Origin: Bifidobacterium cebidarum | GTDB taxonomy: Bacteria; Actinomycetota; Actinomycetes; Actinomycetales; Bifidobacteriaceae | DNA: 64,000 nt | Direction of reading: 5' to 3' | Assembly: GCF_009193305.1 (NCBI RefSeq) | Contig: NZ_WBVS01000002.1 | Location: forward strand, 1 to 64,000 | Shown here: positions 25,801 to 34,110 of the stretch, piece by piece | How the letters are laid out: each line of letters opens with the position of its first letter | Numbering within the stretch: position 1 is the first letter of the stretch | Translations under genes and position numbers: made by a program | The notes under the pieces: generated by a model | Told to the model about the DNA's origin: nothing | The model's input: the letters and a program-made list of their open reading frames with translations, nothing else | The model's database searches: none

Positions 25801-26769
25801 ATGCCCATTGCCGATCCCGCCGGCGAAACTACAAGCCGTATCCCGGTATACGATGCCGGCGGACGTGAAATCCAGCCCGGTGAGGAGTCCTTGCGCGCCT
25901 TGGAGGAGGAGCAGGCCCGCATTGCAGAAGTGGCCGCAGTGCCGCCAAGCTATGATCCGAAGAATCCACCGGTCAAGGGCGGCACTGAAGACGACCATCT
26001 GCCCAACGAGAACCTGTTCGGCAGTTTCACCACCAAAGTGGTGGCACTCATCGTCGCCCTTGTAGTGGTGGTCGCCGCTGGATTCTGGGCATGGAGCGCG
26101 TTCCAGAAGAGCGGCGTCGACCCCGCTGATGCCACCGATACAACCAAATCCGCGAATGGCGAATGGCCGGACGTGAATATGAACGAGGTGCCTTTCGGCG
26201 ATCAGAACCCCTCCAATGCGGATTCCTCAAGTTCCGCTGACGCATCGACGAATTCATCTGGCTCCTCTGAGGCTACGCAATCCGGCGATTCCAACGGCGC
26301 TTCGTCGTCTTCGTCAAATACGAACAAGTCGGATTCGTCGTCATCGACCAGCACTGAGAAGTCTCAGAAAAAGTCCACCGTCAAGAAGGTTGTGGAGGAC
26401 CGTTCGGTTAAGTCCGTGCCCAAGCCACATGTGACCAATACCACGGCCTATACGATTTCCAACGCGAACTTCGTGTCCAACCCCGGTGGCCAGTCCGGCT
26501 ACGGGTACACGCTGCATCTTGATCAGCCGCATGATGTGTCTCGTATGATCATCACCATCCGCAGCTCGGGCGGCAAGGGTTATATCCGTGCCAACACCAC
26601 TGGCAATCCATCCGAAGGTGAGGAGATGGCGTCCTTCACCTTTGCCGAAGGTGGCACCACCGAAGTGAAGTTCAGCAAGTCCATCACCACACAGGATCTG
26701 ATGCTCTGGGTGCCGATGGGCAGCCTGCCTCAGAACCAGCTCTACATCGTCAAGGTAGAAGTCTTCTGA
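22846..26769 (+). CDS. murJ: MurJ lipid II flippase fused to a pseudokinase and C-terminal extracellular domain
   Basis: 1307 aa. Residues 1 to about 560 are the MviN/MurJ multispan domain (SRVTGQIRTILLAAAMG and FNAVLVPQI are typical), which flips lipid II for peptidoglycan synthesis. From about 626 a kinase-like fold follows but lacks HRD and DFG motifs, hence a pseudokinase. A membrane segment lies at about 1062-1085, then a Ser/Asn-rich linker and a C-terminal beta-sandwich-like domain (about 1195-1307). This is the actinobacterial MviN plan; in mycobacteria the pseudokinase is phosphorylated and recruits FhaA. ATG 22846 overlaps the DUF6049 stop (ATGA). An intrinsic terminator follows. 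Confidence 0.93.
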   Translation: MSSTVGRNSLIMASGTAASRVTGQIRTILLAAAMGTTGLAANAYQAGSMIPQAVFTLVTGGIFNAVLVPQIVRTLKEKDAQERLNRLITLAIVILLAVTVLMGAASPLLTRLYVGGNDAQMIALTTAFTLWCMPQIFFYGLYTVLGQILAAKDHFTAYAWSSTGANVISCAGFTVFILLFGKANEQPLDFWTGGTIMLTAGTWTLGVAFQALVLFIPLMRLGFKYRPQFGLTGFGLKAMGPVALGSLGVVVVTEIAGIIQTRIATLAPIRAHELTGASLFDIAGNATYQNAYTLFILPYSLIAVSVSTAMFPKISRSIAEHDLGEARNDLIDAMKNVTLLVMFFAVAMIVYPEPIIRALLPSVSMNETMLISYALIILSIGLPIVSVNLLIQRTFYAFEDGWHPFLCNVINSGCMIVVMVIGLVVLPPQYWVLSNAVAVPLGSAIAIPLTLLMLRKTFHGYIGLKTYGVMGLKTLAAAGIAGVIVWLLKSPIVSLFQADIQPAKHMDGGLFHGPTLNDPSIDPGGGHMPWLAALGICIVLTIVLAAVYVAMLWLLRTKELKDLVSPILARWGVSRTSAAPHAEDGVSPNETPQEITPEKDFSQAIPTDRMSKTIPSNNRMESDTPMKPQLGDTILNRYTLVSLLREEPGIEVWKANDRILAKDCQLYLVSNQEQLTTINEIAGTITATRPEHFVPVLKYRRQDDVLLVITPVDSGKSLTEYLAGKATAPLSYAAMRSIIGELAEAVRPMLFGVTNRIVLNTDTVRITNKGIEITDAPFSPLLADTSGATVDDDGSERHAVRQLAALLYAMLLRERSHKNTTFSLAALPQDTPGEFQVICKRGLELFDNDELTLPMASLAELDALLGDWKPLQELEDTDIALPITAGECSIVRAQFGDINTKAEFATVPDSLITSKQLPELAITQAGPVVDKPGQDGTDDQGRHLFDFKFSDAWNAENLSGDDTADWFNDLNAGVAGAFAGNSHPTMPIADPAGETTSRIPVYDAGGREIQPGEESLRALEEEQARIAEVAAVPPSYDPKNPPVKGGTEDDHLPNENLFGSFTTKVVALIVALVVVVAAGFWAWSAFQKSGVDPADATDTTKSANGEWPDVNMNEVPFGDQNPSNADSSSSADASTNSSGSSEATQSGDSNGASSSSSNTNKSDSSSSTSTEKSQKKSTVKKVVEDRSVKSVPKPHVTNTTAYTISNANFVSNPGGQSGYGYTLHLDQPHDVSRMIITIRSSGGKGYIRANTTGNPSEGEEMASFTFAEGGTTEVKFSKSITTQDLMLWVPMGSLPQNQLYIVKVEVF

Positions 26770-26789
26770 CCTTTACCGACGCATTCGCA

Positions 26790-26821
26790 GCAATTGCCCT
26801 CCCTTCGTGGAGGGCAATTGC
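26790..26821 (+). terminator. hairpin terminator after murJ
   Basis: Perfect 13-bp stem 26790-26802/26809-26821 with loop CTTCGT, 20 bases past the stop. No strong T-tract. Confidence 0.75.
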
Positions 26822-26962
26822 TATATGGGGGGCCAACTCCTGTACAGGAAGCAACCAAGCATGCTATTGCTTTGGGCCGAAATTGTGGAGGGGCTGACGC
26901 ATCTCACCCGTATGATGGTGAACCTAGGATATTGAAAACTCAAACGTATGTGGGGAGAGACC

Positions 26963-27958
26963 ATGGCACACAACGTCATTATTATCGGCTCTGGTCCGGC
27001 TGGCTATACTGCGGCCATCTACCTGGGCCGTGCAGGCTTGGACCCGGTGATGGTCACCGGTGCGCTGACCCCGGGCGGTCAGCTGGTGAATACGACTGAG
27101 GTCGAAAACTTCCCCGGATTCCCGGAAGGCGTCATGGGTCCGGAGCTCATGGATAACATGCGCGCCCAGGCCAAACGATTCGGTACCGAATTCATTGCCG
27201 ATGACGTGACCGCCATCGAATCTGCAGGTTCGGATGATGCACCGCTGTATCGTTTGGCATTGTCTGATGGTGAGACATTGGAAACCCGCGCGGTCATCAT
27301 CGCGACCGGTTCCAATTTCCGTAAGCTTGGCGTGCCGGGCGAGGTGGAACTCTCCGGCCACGGTGTCTCCTACTGCGCCACCTGCGATGGCTTCTTCTTC
27401 CGTGATAAGCCAATTGTGGTGGTCGGCGGCGGTGATTCCGCGTTCGAGGAGGCTCTGTTCCTCACCCGTTTCGGCTCTTCTGTGACGTTGATTCACCGTC
27501 GCGATGAATTCCGCGCCTCGCAGATCATGGTGGATCGCGCCAAAGAGAATCCGAAGCTCACGCTGCTGACCAATACCGTGGTCACGGAAATTCATGGCAC
27601 GGAAACCGCGCCGGCTGCACCTGCCCTCAGCCTTGGAGGCTTGGCGCTCAACCCCAAACCGCAGGTAAACGTGAGCGGCGTTTCGCTGAAGAACACCGTG
27701 ACTGGTGAAACCGCCGAACTCGAAACCGCTGCGGTATTCGTGGCCATTGGTCACACGCCTGCCACCGATTTTGCCGCCTCTGTGGCCTCACGCGATGAGG
27801 ATGGGTACATTATCGTGGATGGTGCCAGCACACGCACCAGCACCCCAGGAATCTTCGCTGCGGGCGATTGCGTGGACCGCGTCTACCGTCAAGCTATCAG
27901 CGCCGCCGGCATGGGTTGCCGTGCCGCCCTTGATGCGCAGGAGTATCTGAGCGAGTAA
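26963..27958 (+). CDS. trxB: thioredoxin reductase
   Basis: 331 aa. An FAD/NADPH flavoenzyme that reduces thioredoxin. It has N-terminal FAD site IIGSGPAGYTAAIYLGRAG, redox centre CATC in SYCATCDGFFF (about 138-141), NADPH site VVGGGDSAFEEA and the C-terminal FAD motif GIFAAGDCVDRVYRQ. ATG 26963 follows GGGGAGAG; the ATG at 26948 precedes that site. Usual actinobacterial neighbour of murJ; trxA is not linked here. Confidence 0.95.
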   Translation: MAHNVIIIGSGPAGYTAAIYLGRAGLDPVMVTGALTPGGQLVNTTEVENFPGFPEGVMGPELMDNMRAQAKRFGTEFIADDVTAIESAGSDDAPLYRLALSDGETLETRAVIIATGSNFRKLGVPGEVELSGHGVSYCATCDGFFFRDKPIVVVGGGDSAFEEALFLTRFGSSVTLIHRRDEFRASQIMVDRAKENPKLTLLTNTVVTEIHGTETAPAAPALSLGGLALNPKPQVNVSGVSLKNTVTGETAELETAAVFVAIGHTPATDFAASVASRDEDGYIIVDGASTRTSTPGIFAAGDCVDRVYRQAISAAGMGCRAALDAQEYLSE

Positions 27959-27986
27959 CGTAACCGCTCTGCCGCTATAGCAGACT

Positions 27987-28020
27987 AAGAGGCTGACTTT
28001 CCATGGAGTCAGCCTCTTTC
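27987..28020 (+). terminator. terminator after trxB
   Basis: Stem 27987-27998/28007-28018 (12 bp) followed by TTC, 28 bases past the trxB stop. Confidence 0.75.
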
Positions 28021-28051
28021 CGTATTGCGAACATACTTGCCGCGGTATCAT

Positions 28052-28123
28052 TCAGTCCTTGGCCAGCGACCAATCGATGACGTTCATGATCTCCCACGTC
28101 GCCAACATGAACGTCATAGTCAT
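28052..28123 (-). CDS. possible small protein, 23 aa
   Basis: ATG 28123 follows AAGAGG at eight bases and opens a 23-codon frame (MTMTFMLATW, then 13 more residues ending WSLAKD). It lies past the parB terminator within an otherwise empty 340-base gap. Hydrophobic but short; no family recognised. Only the ribosome binding site and position support it; it could be chance. Confidence 0.3.
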   Translation of the reverse strand: MTMTFMLATWEIMNVIDWSLAKD

Positions 28124-28233
28124 AACCACACCTCTTCAATTCCATGAAGACGATGCTTTGCATCTGATCGAAACACATACTATTGGTGATTCCCGGCGTG
28201 CGGCACCGCATCACCCATCAGTTGTTCCAGACG

Positions 28234-28274
28234 AAAAACCGGTTGAGCAAGCTTCAGAAGGCTCACTCAACCGG
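28234..28274 (-). terminator. terminator of the par operon
   Basis: On the minus strand, stem CCGGTTGAG/CTCAACCGG (28274-28266/28247-28239) with additional inner pairing, followed by TTTTT at 28238-28234, 28 bases past the parB stop. Confidence 0.85.
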
Positions 28275-28301
28275 CAATTGCCGCAAATCAGTACTGCCGA
28301 A

Positions 28302-29609
28302 TCACACCCACCGGGACTTCGAGTCATCACTGCCCGACTGATTCGGTACCAGCAACTTCAGGATGCGATCCATGTCTTCCGGGGAGGAGAACACGATTTC
28401 GATGCGTCCATGCTTGCTGCTGCCTTTGATCGAGACCTTGGTATCGAAATGATTCTCCAGGCTTTGCTGCACGGCGGAGCCGGCCCATGGATTGGTCTTG
28501 GACTTCTTCGGCTTCTTCGGCTGCTCCCCCGAGGCGATCTTCATCGCCACGATCTCCTCTGTGCTGCGCACAGACAGACCTTCGGAGATAATGCGGGAAG
28601 CCAGCTTGTCCATTTCCTCCGGATTGCTCAGGCCCAGCAGGGCACGAGCATGACCGGACGATAGCACACCGGCGGCGACCTTCTTCTGCACTGCGGCAGG
28701 AAGGTTCAGCAGTCGCAGCATGTTGGCGATTTGTGGGCGGGACTTGGAGACCGACTTGGAGAGCTGCGCTTGGGTCAGGCCGAACTCATCAATCATCTGC
28801 TGGTAGGCGGCTGCCTCTTCAAGAGGATTCAACGCCACGCGATGCAGGTTTTCCAGCAATGCGTCGCGCAGCATGTCATCGTCAGCAGTGGTCTTGACGA
28901 TGGCTGGAATGGTCTCCAAACCAGCCAACTGAGACGCACGCCAACGACGCTCGCCCATAATCAACTCATACGGGCTGTCCAGATGACCAGAGAACGGATT
29001 GGTGGAGGCCTCCTTGCTCTTGGTCTTAGCCTCGGCAATCTGCTCAGCCGGGCGCTTACGCACCACGATGGGTTGCAAGACACCGACTTCCTTGATGGAA
29101 GCGGCCAGTTCGTTGAGCTCATCCTCATCAAAGATGGTACGCGGCTGATGTGCGTTCGGACCGATGTCGTTGAGCTTCAGTTCCGCCAAATAGCCGCCCT
29201 GCACCGGCTTCAGCTCGCTCTCACCATTCTTGACCTTATCGGAAGCGGAAGCCTTTGCGGCCTTTAATGTTTCACGTGAAACATTTTTGCCGGCCGCCTT
29301 CGGAAGGTCCGATACCGGCAGCTGAGGCTGTGGGGCATCCGAACCGAAGAACAAATCACTCGGGTGAGCAATATCATCCAAAGCGGGCATGGCTGCACGC
29401 TTGGCCATGTTTTTCTTCACATTGGTCGAGGCTTTACCTGGCGTCGCCACGGAGGTTGCCGCCGAAGCCAACACCTTGGATGCGGACTTGGTCTCAGCGA
29501 CCTTCTTGGCGTTTTCGGGAGACTTCGCCTTCTTCTCGACGGTCTCCTCCCCCGGCAAATCAGGAAATAGTGCGCCGAGGCCCTTGCCCAGTCGTGATTT
29601 CGATGACAT
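28302..29609 (-). CDS. parB: chromosome-partitioning protein ParB
   Basis: 435 aa. ParB binds parS, spreads as a CTP-dependent clamp and segregates origins with ParA. The conserved core (about 150-330) has QPRTIFDEDELNELAASI, the CTPase/arginine motif GERRWRASQLAGL, ENLHRVALNPLEEAAAY and the HTH around SKSRPQIANMLRLLNL. A long Lys/Ala-rich N-terminal region (about 20-140) precedes it, and the C-terminus is the dimerisation domain. Its start shares one base with the parA stop (TAATG). One parS lies inside this gene. Confidence 0.95.
   Translation of the reverse strand: MSSKSRLGKGLGALFPDLPGEETVEKKAKSPENAKKVAETKSASKVLASAATSVATPGKASTNVKKNMAKRAAMPALDDIAHPSDLFFGSDAPQPQLPVSDLPKAAGKNVSRETLKAAKASASDKVKNGESELKPVQGGYLAELKLNDIGPNAHQPRTIFDEDELNELAASIKEVGVLQPIVVRKRPAEQIAEAKTKSKEASTNPFSGHLDSPYELIMGERRWRASQLAGLETIPAIVKTTADDDMLRDALLENLHRVALNPLEEAAAYQQMIDEFGLTQAQLSKSVSKSRPQIANMLRLLNLPAAVQKKVAAGVLSSGHARALLGLSNPEEMDKLASRIISEGLSVRSTEEIVAMKIASGEQPKKPKKSKTNPWAGSAVQQSLENHFDTKVSIKGSSKHGRIEIVFSSPEDMDRILKLLVPNQSGSDDSKSRWV
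29268..29283. promoter_or_regulatory. parS site 1 (within parB)
   Basis: Exact TGTTTCACGTGAAACA, the universal ParB binding site, inside the parB coding region. Confidence 0.95.
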
Positions 29610-30577
29610 TATTTCCTCCTCGCATCAAGAGCGTCGAGTACATGCTGGGAGCGTCCAGCAATTTCCAGTGCGGCTTCACCGTAAGCGATGGCACCCAAAC
29701 CACGTGGATCGTATGCGATGACGGACTGAGAGAAGCTTGGCGCCTCCGAGATTTTCACGGACCGTGGAATCGTGGTATCCAGCACGATGTTCGGATAATG
29801 GCCCTTGACCTCGTTGAACACCTCCCTGCTGAGCAGGGTGCGACGGTCAAACATCGTGACCAGCATCGTGGAGACCAGCAATACCGGGTTGAAGTGATCC
29901 TGCACCAAGCCAATCGTATTAATCAGCTGGCCCAAACCCTCCAATGCGTAATACTCAGCCTGAATCGGAATCAGCATCTCCGTCACTGCACACATCGCAT
30001 TGATGACCAGCAGACCCAGGCTTGGAGGACAGTCGATGAAGACATAGTCATAATGCTTTTCCGACTGACGAAGATACTGCTCCAAAGCCTCCTTGAGCAG
30101 GGTATTACGATTCGGCATATCGGCGACCTCAAGTTCGGCACCACTTAAATCGATGGAAGCGGGCACCACATCCAATGTCGGGAAGTCAGGGCATACCGAA
30201 ATCACATCTTCGATCGGGGACCGTCCTTCGAGGACGTCATAGGTGGAGGGGTCGCCGGAAGCATGCGGCACCCCCAATGCGGTGGAGGCATTACCCTGTG
30301 GATCCATGTCGATGACCAGAACCTGAGCACCATACTTGGCCATCGCTGCAGCAAGGTTCACGGTGGAGGTGGTCTTGCCGACACCGCCCTTCTGATTGGC
30401 AATGGCAATCAGACGTGTGCGCTTTGGCTTGGGGAATACGGCTTTTTGCAGAGCATCATATCGGGAACTTTCATCGGCCATCTGATTGCCGAGGCTAGAC
30501 CCTTGCCCATCAAAAATACGATGAAGGGTTTCGGAAGCCGATTCAATCGTCTCCTCTTGATGATCCTTCGTGGCCAT
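29609..30577 (-). CDS. parA: chromosome-partitioning ATPase ParA (Soj)
   Basis: 322 aa. A Walker-type ATPase with deviant P-loop KGGVGKTTSTVNLA, Walker A' VIDMDPQGNAS and Walker B FIDCPPSLG. It binds DNA non-specifically and drives ParB-parS movement. ATG 30577 is chosen because AAGGAGG lies five bases before it; an ATG at 30616 has none. It overlaps parB by one base. Confidence 0.95.
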   Translation of the reverse strand: MATKDHQEETIESASETLHRIFDGQGSSLGNQMADESSRYDALQKAVFPKPKRTRLIAIANQKGGVGKTTSTVNLAAAMAKYGAQVLVIDMDPQGNASTALGVPHASGDPSTYDVLEGRSPIEDVISVCPDFPTLDVVPASIDLSGAELEVADMPNRNTLLKEALEQYLRQSEKHYDYVFIDCPPSLGLLVINAMCAVTEMLIPIQAEYYALEGLGQLINTIGLVQDHFNPVLLVSTMLVTMFDRRTLLSREVFNEVKGHYPNIVLDTTIPRSVKISEAPSFSQSVIAYDPRGLGAIAYGEAALEIAGRSQHVLDALDARRK

Positions 30578-30629
30578 CGATCCTCCTTGCACTGATAATA
30601 TTTCAAGTCTTGCCATTCACGTGGACAGA

Positions 30630-30845
30630 TTACCGAGTTATCCACTGTTTTTGCAATCAGTGTGGATAACTGTGGATAAGTCAATGCCAAATCACGTAAA
30701 AACAGCGGTTGTCATGCACTTAAATCTTTGATTTTTCAACGGTTTTGAGGTTTGTCCACTATTTACCAGTAAAACTGTGGATAACTTATCCGCCTTGTGG
30801 AAAATGTGGATAAGTCAAACCGAACCGCTAGCGCTTATCCACAAT
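30630..30845. promoter_or_regulatory. DnaA-box cluster A (parA-rsmG)
   Basis: Five exact TTATCCACA boxes on either strand at 30661-30669, 30671-30679, 30776-30784, 30805-30813 and 30835-30843 (the last inside rsmG), plus TTATCCACT at 30638-30646, in an AT-rich gap. It is as dense as the clusters beside dnaA and may be part of the origin or a DnaA-titrating site. Confidence 0.7.
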
Positions 30846-31493
30846 CACGACATGAGTGGATTCCAAATTCGGGCCGACAGGGGCTTCCACCACCCGAGCG
30901 TTACGACCCCCAAAACGAGTAATCTGATCGGTTGCCTTATCCAACTCGATTTGCGCGGAACGCCCTTTGAGGGCAATCAGCTGACCGGAGGACTTCAACA
31001 GCGGAAGCGTCCATCCGGAAAGTTTGGTCATCGGAGCGACGGCACGACAGGTCACTACGGCAAACGGATGGGTCTTATGCTTGCGCACTTGCGCAATGAC
31101 TTCATCGGAACGACCACGAATCAGCGTGACGTTCTTCAGACCCATGAGCCCGACGCATTCGGTCAACCAATCGATACGACGTTCCATCGGCTCAATCAAC
31201 GTGAATTGATGATCAGGAAGACAAGCAGCTGCCACCAATCCAGGGAAACCACCGCCACTGCCGACATCAGCTACCGTCTTAAAACGAGCACCTTCCGTCG
31301 ACTCGCGAACATAGGGCACGATGGCGGCGGAATTGAGAATATGCCGTTCCCAAATGATGTCCACATCACGCGGACCAATCAGTCCGCGAGGCTCGCCCTC
31401 GTCCTCCAGTTTCTTATGGAAGAGCTCGAGCTGCGGCAACGCATCACCAAGGACTTCAGCCAGAATTGGAGAACCCTCCAACTTGTCTGCCAT
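30828..31493 (-). CDS. rsmG: 16S rRNA (guanine527-N7)-methyltransferase
   Basis: 221 aa. RsmG (GidB) methylates G527 of 16S rRNA using SAM; its loss gives low-level streptomycin resistance. SAM motif [11 protein letters not shown] (about 75-85), substrate region RHILNSAAI and C-terminal CRAVAPM. ATG 31493 follows AGAGGAG; upstream in-frame codons run through a parS site, so the shorter start is preferred. Confidence 0.93.
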   Translation of the reverse strand: MADKLEGSPILAEVLGDALPQLELFHKKLEDEGEPRGLIGPRDVDIIWERHILNSAAIVPYVRESTEGARFKTVADVGSGGGFPGLVAAACLPDHQFTLIEPMERRIDWLTECVGLMGLKNVTLIRGRSDEVIAQVRKHKTHPFAVVTCRAVAPMTKLSGWTLPLLKSSGQLIALKGRSAQIELDKATDQITRFGGRNARVVEAPVGPNLESTHVVIVDKR

Positions 31494-31509
31494 GACCACT
31501 CCTCTTCTG

Positions 31510-31525
31510 TGTTTCACGTGAAACA
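31510..31525. promoter_or_regulatory. parS site 2 (upstream of rsmG)
   Basis: Exact TGTTTCACGTGAAACA between jag and rsmG. Confidence 0.95.
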
Positions 31526-31600
31526 TCACACATGCAATGAGGCGTCGCGTGAGCGACGCCTCACCGGTTAATAAGTTCGATTCCTTGGTTCAGGACCGAA

Positions 31601-32134
31601 TCACTCCTCGTCGAAATCCTCGACTTCGTCGGATTCCTCGCTCTTGTTCTTTACATACACAGTCACGTAACGATGAGGCTCTTCACCATGGGACCGAGAC
31701 TTCAGACCTTCCTCACGAACCACATCGTGCACAACCTTGCGCTCGAATGAGTTCATCGGCTTCAAGTCGAATGGCTCGCCGGATTCCTTCACGGCATCGA
31801 CGGCATCGAGAGCGATGTCGCGCAAGTGCTGACGCTTGCGCTTGAGGAAGCCGTCGACATCCACGATCAGATGAGAGCGTTCGCCGGTCTTCTGTTGCAC
31901 AGCCAGACGGGTCAGCTGCTGCAATGCATCAACCACCTCTCCATTGCGACCAATCAGATGTTTGATATCAGTGTCATCGTCCGCAACAATCTGAACGGTC
32001 GGTCGGTTGTTGCGAATCCCCATTTCAATATCGCCTTCATAGTCGGCGATATCAAGCAGACCCTCGAGATAATCGGCGGCGATATCAGCCTCTTCGTTGA
32101 GCTGATCGATCGACTTCTCGTCATCCTGTGCCAT
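31601..32134 (-). CDS. jag: Jag/SpoIIIJ-associated KH-R3H RNA-binding protein
   Basis: 177 aa. A KH domain (VQIVADDDTDIKHLIGRNGEV, split here only by the wording; about 47-67) precedes an R3H domain (about 115-160, SHGEEPHRYVTVYV), with a very acidic tail. KhpB/Jag proteins bind RNA and are encoded beside yidC. ATG 32134 follows AAGGAG. Confidence 0.9.
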   Translation of the reverse strand: MAQDDEKSIDQLNEEADIAADYLEGLLDIADYEGDIEMGIRNNRPTVQIVADDDTDIKHLIGRNGEVVDALQQLTRLAVQQKTGERSHLIVDVDGFLKRKRQHLRDIALDAVDAVKESGEPFDLKPMNSFERKVVHDVVREEGLKSRSHGEEPHRYVTVYVKNKSEESDEVEDFDEE

Positions 32135-32206
32135 ACGGTACTCCTTCTACCAGGTTCTGAGTTTCAAGTCTAGGCCCTGTTCCCAAGAAACAAGGTCCGA
32201 AGTGTC

Positions 32207-32246
32207 GAATGTGCTCCATGTTTCACGTGAAACATGGAGCACATTC
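32207..32246. promoter_or_regulatory. parS site 3 in a perfect 40-bp palindrome
   Basis: The exact 16-base parS at 32219-32234 is the centre of a perfect palindrome extending 12 bases further on each side (32207-32246). It lies between yidC and jag, so the same DNA could act as terminator hairpin and ParB site. Confidence 0.95.
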
Positions 32247-32264
32247 AGACCACGGGTTTGCTAC

Positions 32265-33278
32265 TTACTTGCGCTTGCGCTTGCGCTGCGGCTGGACTCG
32301 CTGATAGCCCTTGGTGTCCTTATGCTCAGCGGCCTCCTTGGCCTTCTGCAGTTCCTCTTCCTCCAGAGACGGCAGACCGGCCTTTTCGCGGCGGGCGTTC
32401 TCGCGGCGGTGATCGCGCTTCTCCTTATCCTCGGCTGCCGGAGATCCCGGAGTCGGGAAGTAGGTCACCTGCCAGAACGTACGCAGCAAGTTGCAGACGT
32501 TGTTGGTCAGCCAGTAGACCAGCACGGCGAACGGCATGGTTACACCGGAGAAGATGTACATAATCGGGAAAATCCACAGCATCATCTTCTGCATGGATTC
32601 AGCCTGCTTGTTCATCGAAGCGGCTGCCATGTTGCGCTTCATGCTGAAATACTGCACGAACCATAGGCAGAAGCACATCAGGGCAACGAAGATGCCGATG
32701 ACGATCTTGCCGGCGAAAGCGGCGGAGGTAAAGTTGTCGGTGACGCTGACGATACCAAACACATCGGTCTGGGTGAACTGCTTGGCGGTAGCCACATCGA
32801 ACGCACCCAGCGGTTCCTTACGCACACCGTTGGCGATGTATGGAATGGCGGACAACGTATAGAACATGGCCATAAACACAGGGCCTTGAATCAGCATCGG
32901 CAGGCAGGACCCGGCCGGGTTGGCGTTGTTGTCCTGATAGAGCTTCATCATCTCACGGCTCTGGGCTTCCTTGGAGGCCTGATCCGTCTTGCCCTTGTAC
33001 TTGTTCTGGATACGCTGCATCTTCGGGGCAAGCGCCTGCATCTTGCGCATCGACTTGATCTGCTTGTAGAACAACGGGAAGATGCAGATCTGCACCACCA
33101 ACACCAGGCAGATGATGGCGAGAACCCACGAAACGCCGATCTCGTTCATGCCGAGCAGAACGAAGAAATCATGCACAAGCTTCAGAATCCACGTCTGAAG
33201 CCACTCGACAGGGGTCAGGAGTTTATAGAAGAATCCCCAGAATCCACTATCGAGAAGGAACTGATTTTGGTTGATCAT
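32265..33278 (-). CDS. yidC: membrane protein insertase YidC
   Basis: 337 aa. Oxa1/YidC/Alb3 family; inserts and folds membrane proteins with or without Sec. It has five hydrophobic segments without the large periplasmic domain of Gram-negative YidC, a basic first loop (KQIKSMRKMQALAPKMQ, the C1 hairpin), the hydrophilic-groove region, and a strongly Lys/Arg-rich tail. The start overlaps the yidD stop by four bases (ATGA). Confidence 0.93.
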   Translation of the reverse strand: MINQNQFLLDSGFWGFFYKLLTPVEWLQTWILKLVHDFFVLLGMNEIGVSWVLAIICLVLVVQICIFPLFYKQIKSMRKMQALAPKMQRIQNKYKGKTDQASKEAQSREMMKLYQDNNANPAGSCLPMLIQGPVFMAMFYTLSAIPYIANGVRKEPLGAFDVATAKQFTQTDVFGIVSVTDNFTSAAFAGKIVIGIFVALMCFCLWFVQYFSMKRNMAAASMNKQAESMQKMMLWIFPIMYIFSGVTMPFAVLVYWLTNNVCNLLRTFWQVTYFPTPGSPAAEDKEKRDHRRENARREKAGLPSLEEEELQKAKEAAEHKDTKGYQRVQPQRKRKRK

Positions 33279-33592
33279 CGATGGGCCTCTCCTTGGGTCG
33301 TGGCCAATGGTGTCAGTCGAGGTTCCTCATGAGCCTTCGACCAAGAAAATCTATAAAAAATCGAGTATTGCTGCGGCACGTCGTCTATTCCCCCGCGACT
33401 CCACGGCCTGCAGCGAAGCAATCGCAATACGGCGAGCACTCCCCCTTTGAAGGCGCCATACCGATCGAGAGCTTCAATGGCATAATTCGAGCATGACGGA
33501 TAATACTTGCAACAAGGCGGTGTGTTCGCGGAAATATGGCGCTGGTACCAGCGCACACCGCGAATCATCACCGCCTTGATGGAAGTAGACAT
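33275..33592 (-). CDS. yidD: membrane protein insertion efficiency factor YidD
   Basis: 105 aa. A small haemolysin-domain protein with the diagnostic cysteine cluster CKYYPSCSNYAIEAL and GGVLAVLRLLRCRPW. It helps YidC-dependent insertion. ATG 33592 starts one base after the rnpA stop; longer in-frame extension overlaps rnpA and is rejected. It is coupled to yidC. Confidence 0.92.
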   Translation of the reverse strand: MSTSIKAVMIRGVRWYQRHISANTPPCCKYYPSCSNYAIEALDRYGAFKGGVLAVLRLLRCRPWSRGGIDDVPQQYSIFYRFSWSKAHEEPRLTPLATTQGEAHR

Positions 33593-33593
33593 G

Positions 33594-33941
33594 TCACTTC
33601 GCCTTATGTGCCACAGCGGCAAAACACTTTGCGATCTGCTGATCCAAAGCATCGAACGAGGCTGAAGCCGCACTTGGCTTGGCGCGCAACACGATATCGC
33701 AATGTTCCGGGAGTTGGTGCTCATGCATCCTGGCCAGGACTCGGAACCTGCGTTTCACTGTGTTACGGGTAACCGCCTTACCCACGGATTTGGATACGGC
33801 CAAACCCAGGCGACGATGATTCGCCTGGTCGTCATGCTGTTCGTCGAGCACCAGATAATGCACGACGATATCTTTGCCACCGACTTTGCGTCGACGTTTC
33901 AATACTCCGACAAAGTCACGGTGGCTTTTCAGCCGTTCCAC
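33594..33941 (-). CDS. rnpA: ribonuclease P protein component
   Basis: 115 aa. RnpA binds the RNase P RNA to process tRNA 5' ends. The core motif [13 protein letters not shown] (about 59-71) is diagnostic. The start is GTG 33941, 34 bases after the rpmH stop. The Lys/Arg-rich N-terminus is complete relative to the family. Confidence 0.93.
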   Translation of the reverse strand: MERLKSHRDFVGVLKRRRKVGGKDIVVHYLVLDEQHDDQANHRRLGLAVSKSVGKAVTRNTVKRRFRVLARMHEHQLPEHCDIVLRAKPSAASASFDALDQQIAKCFAAVAHKAK

Positions 33942-33975
33942 CTCTGTACTATGCCTGTGGCGCTGATCGCTCAGA

Positions 33976-34110
33976 TCAGGCGGACAGGCTCTTGCGGCCC
34001 TTGGCGCGACGGCGGTTGATCACCGCGCGGCCGGAACGGGTGCGCATGCGCAGGCGGAAGCCGTGCTTCATGTGACGACGACGGTTGTTCGGCTGGAACG
34101 TCCTCTTCAT
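33976..34110 (-). CDS. rpmH: 50S ribosomal protein L34
   Basis: 44 aa: begins [20 protein letters not shown] and continues [20 protein letters not shown] to SLSA, an essentially consensus L34. AGGAG lies before ATG 34110. It is the first gene of the rpmH-rnpA-yidD-yidC-jag-rsmG-parA-parB block pointing away from dnaA. Confidence 0.97.
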   Translation of the reverse strand: MKRTFQPNNRRRHMKHGFRLRMRTRSGRAVINRRRAKGRKSLSA

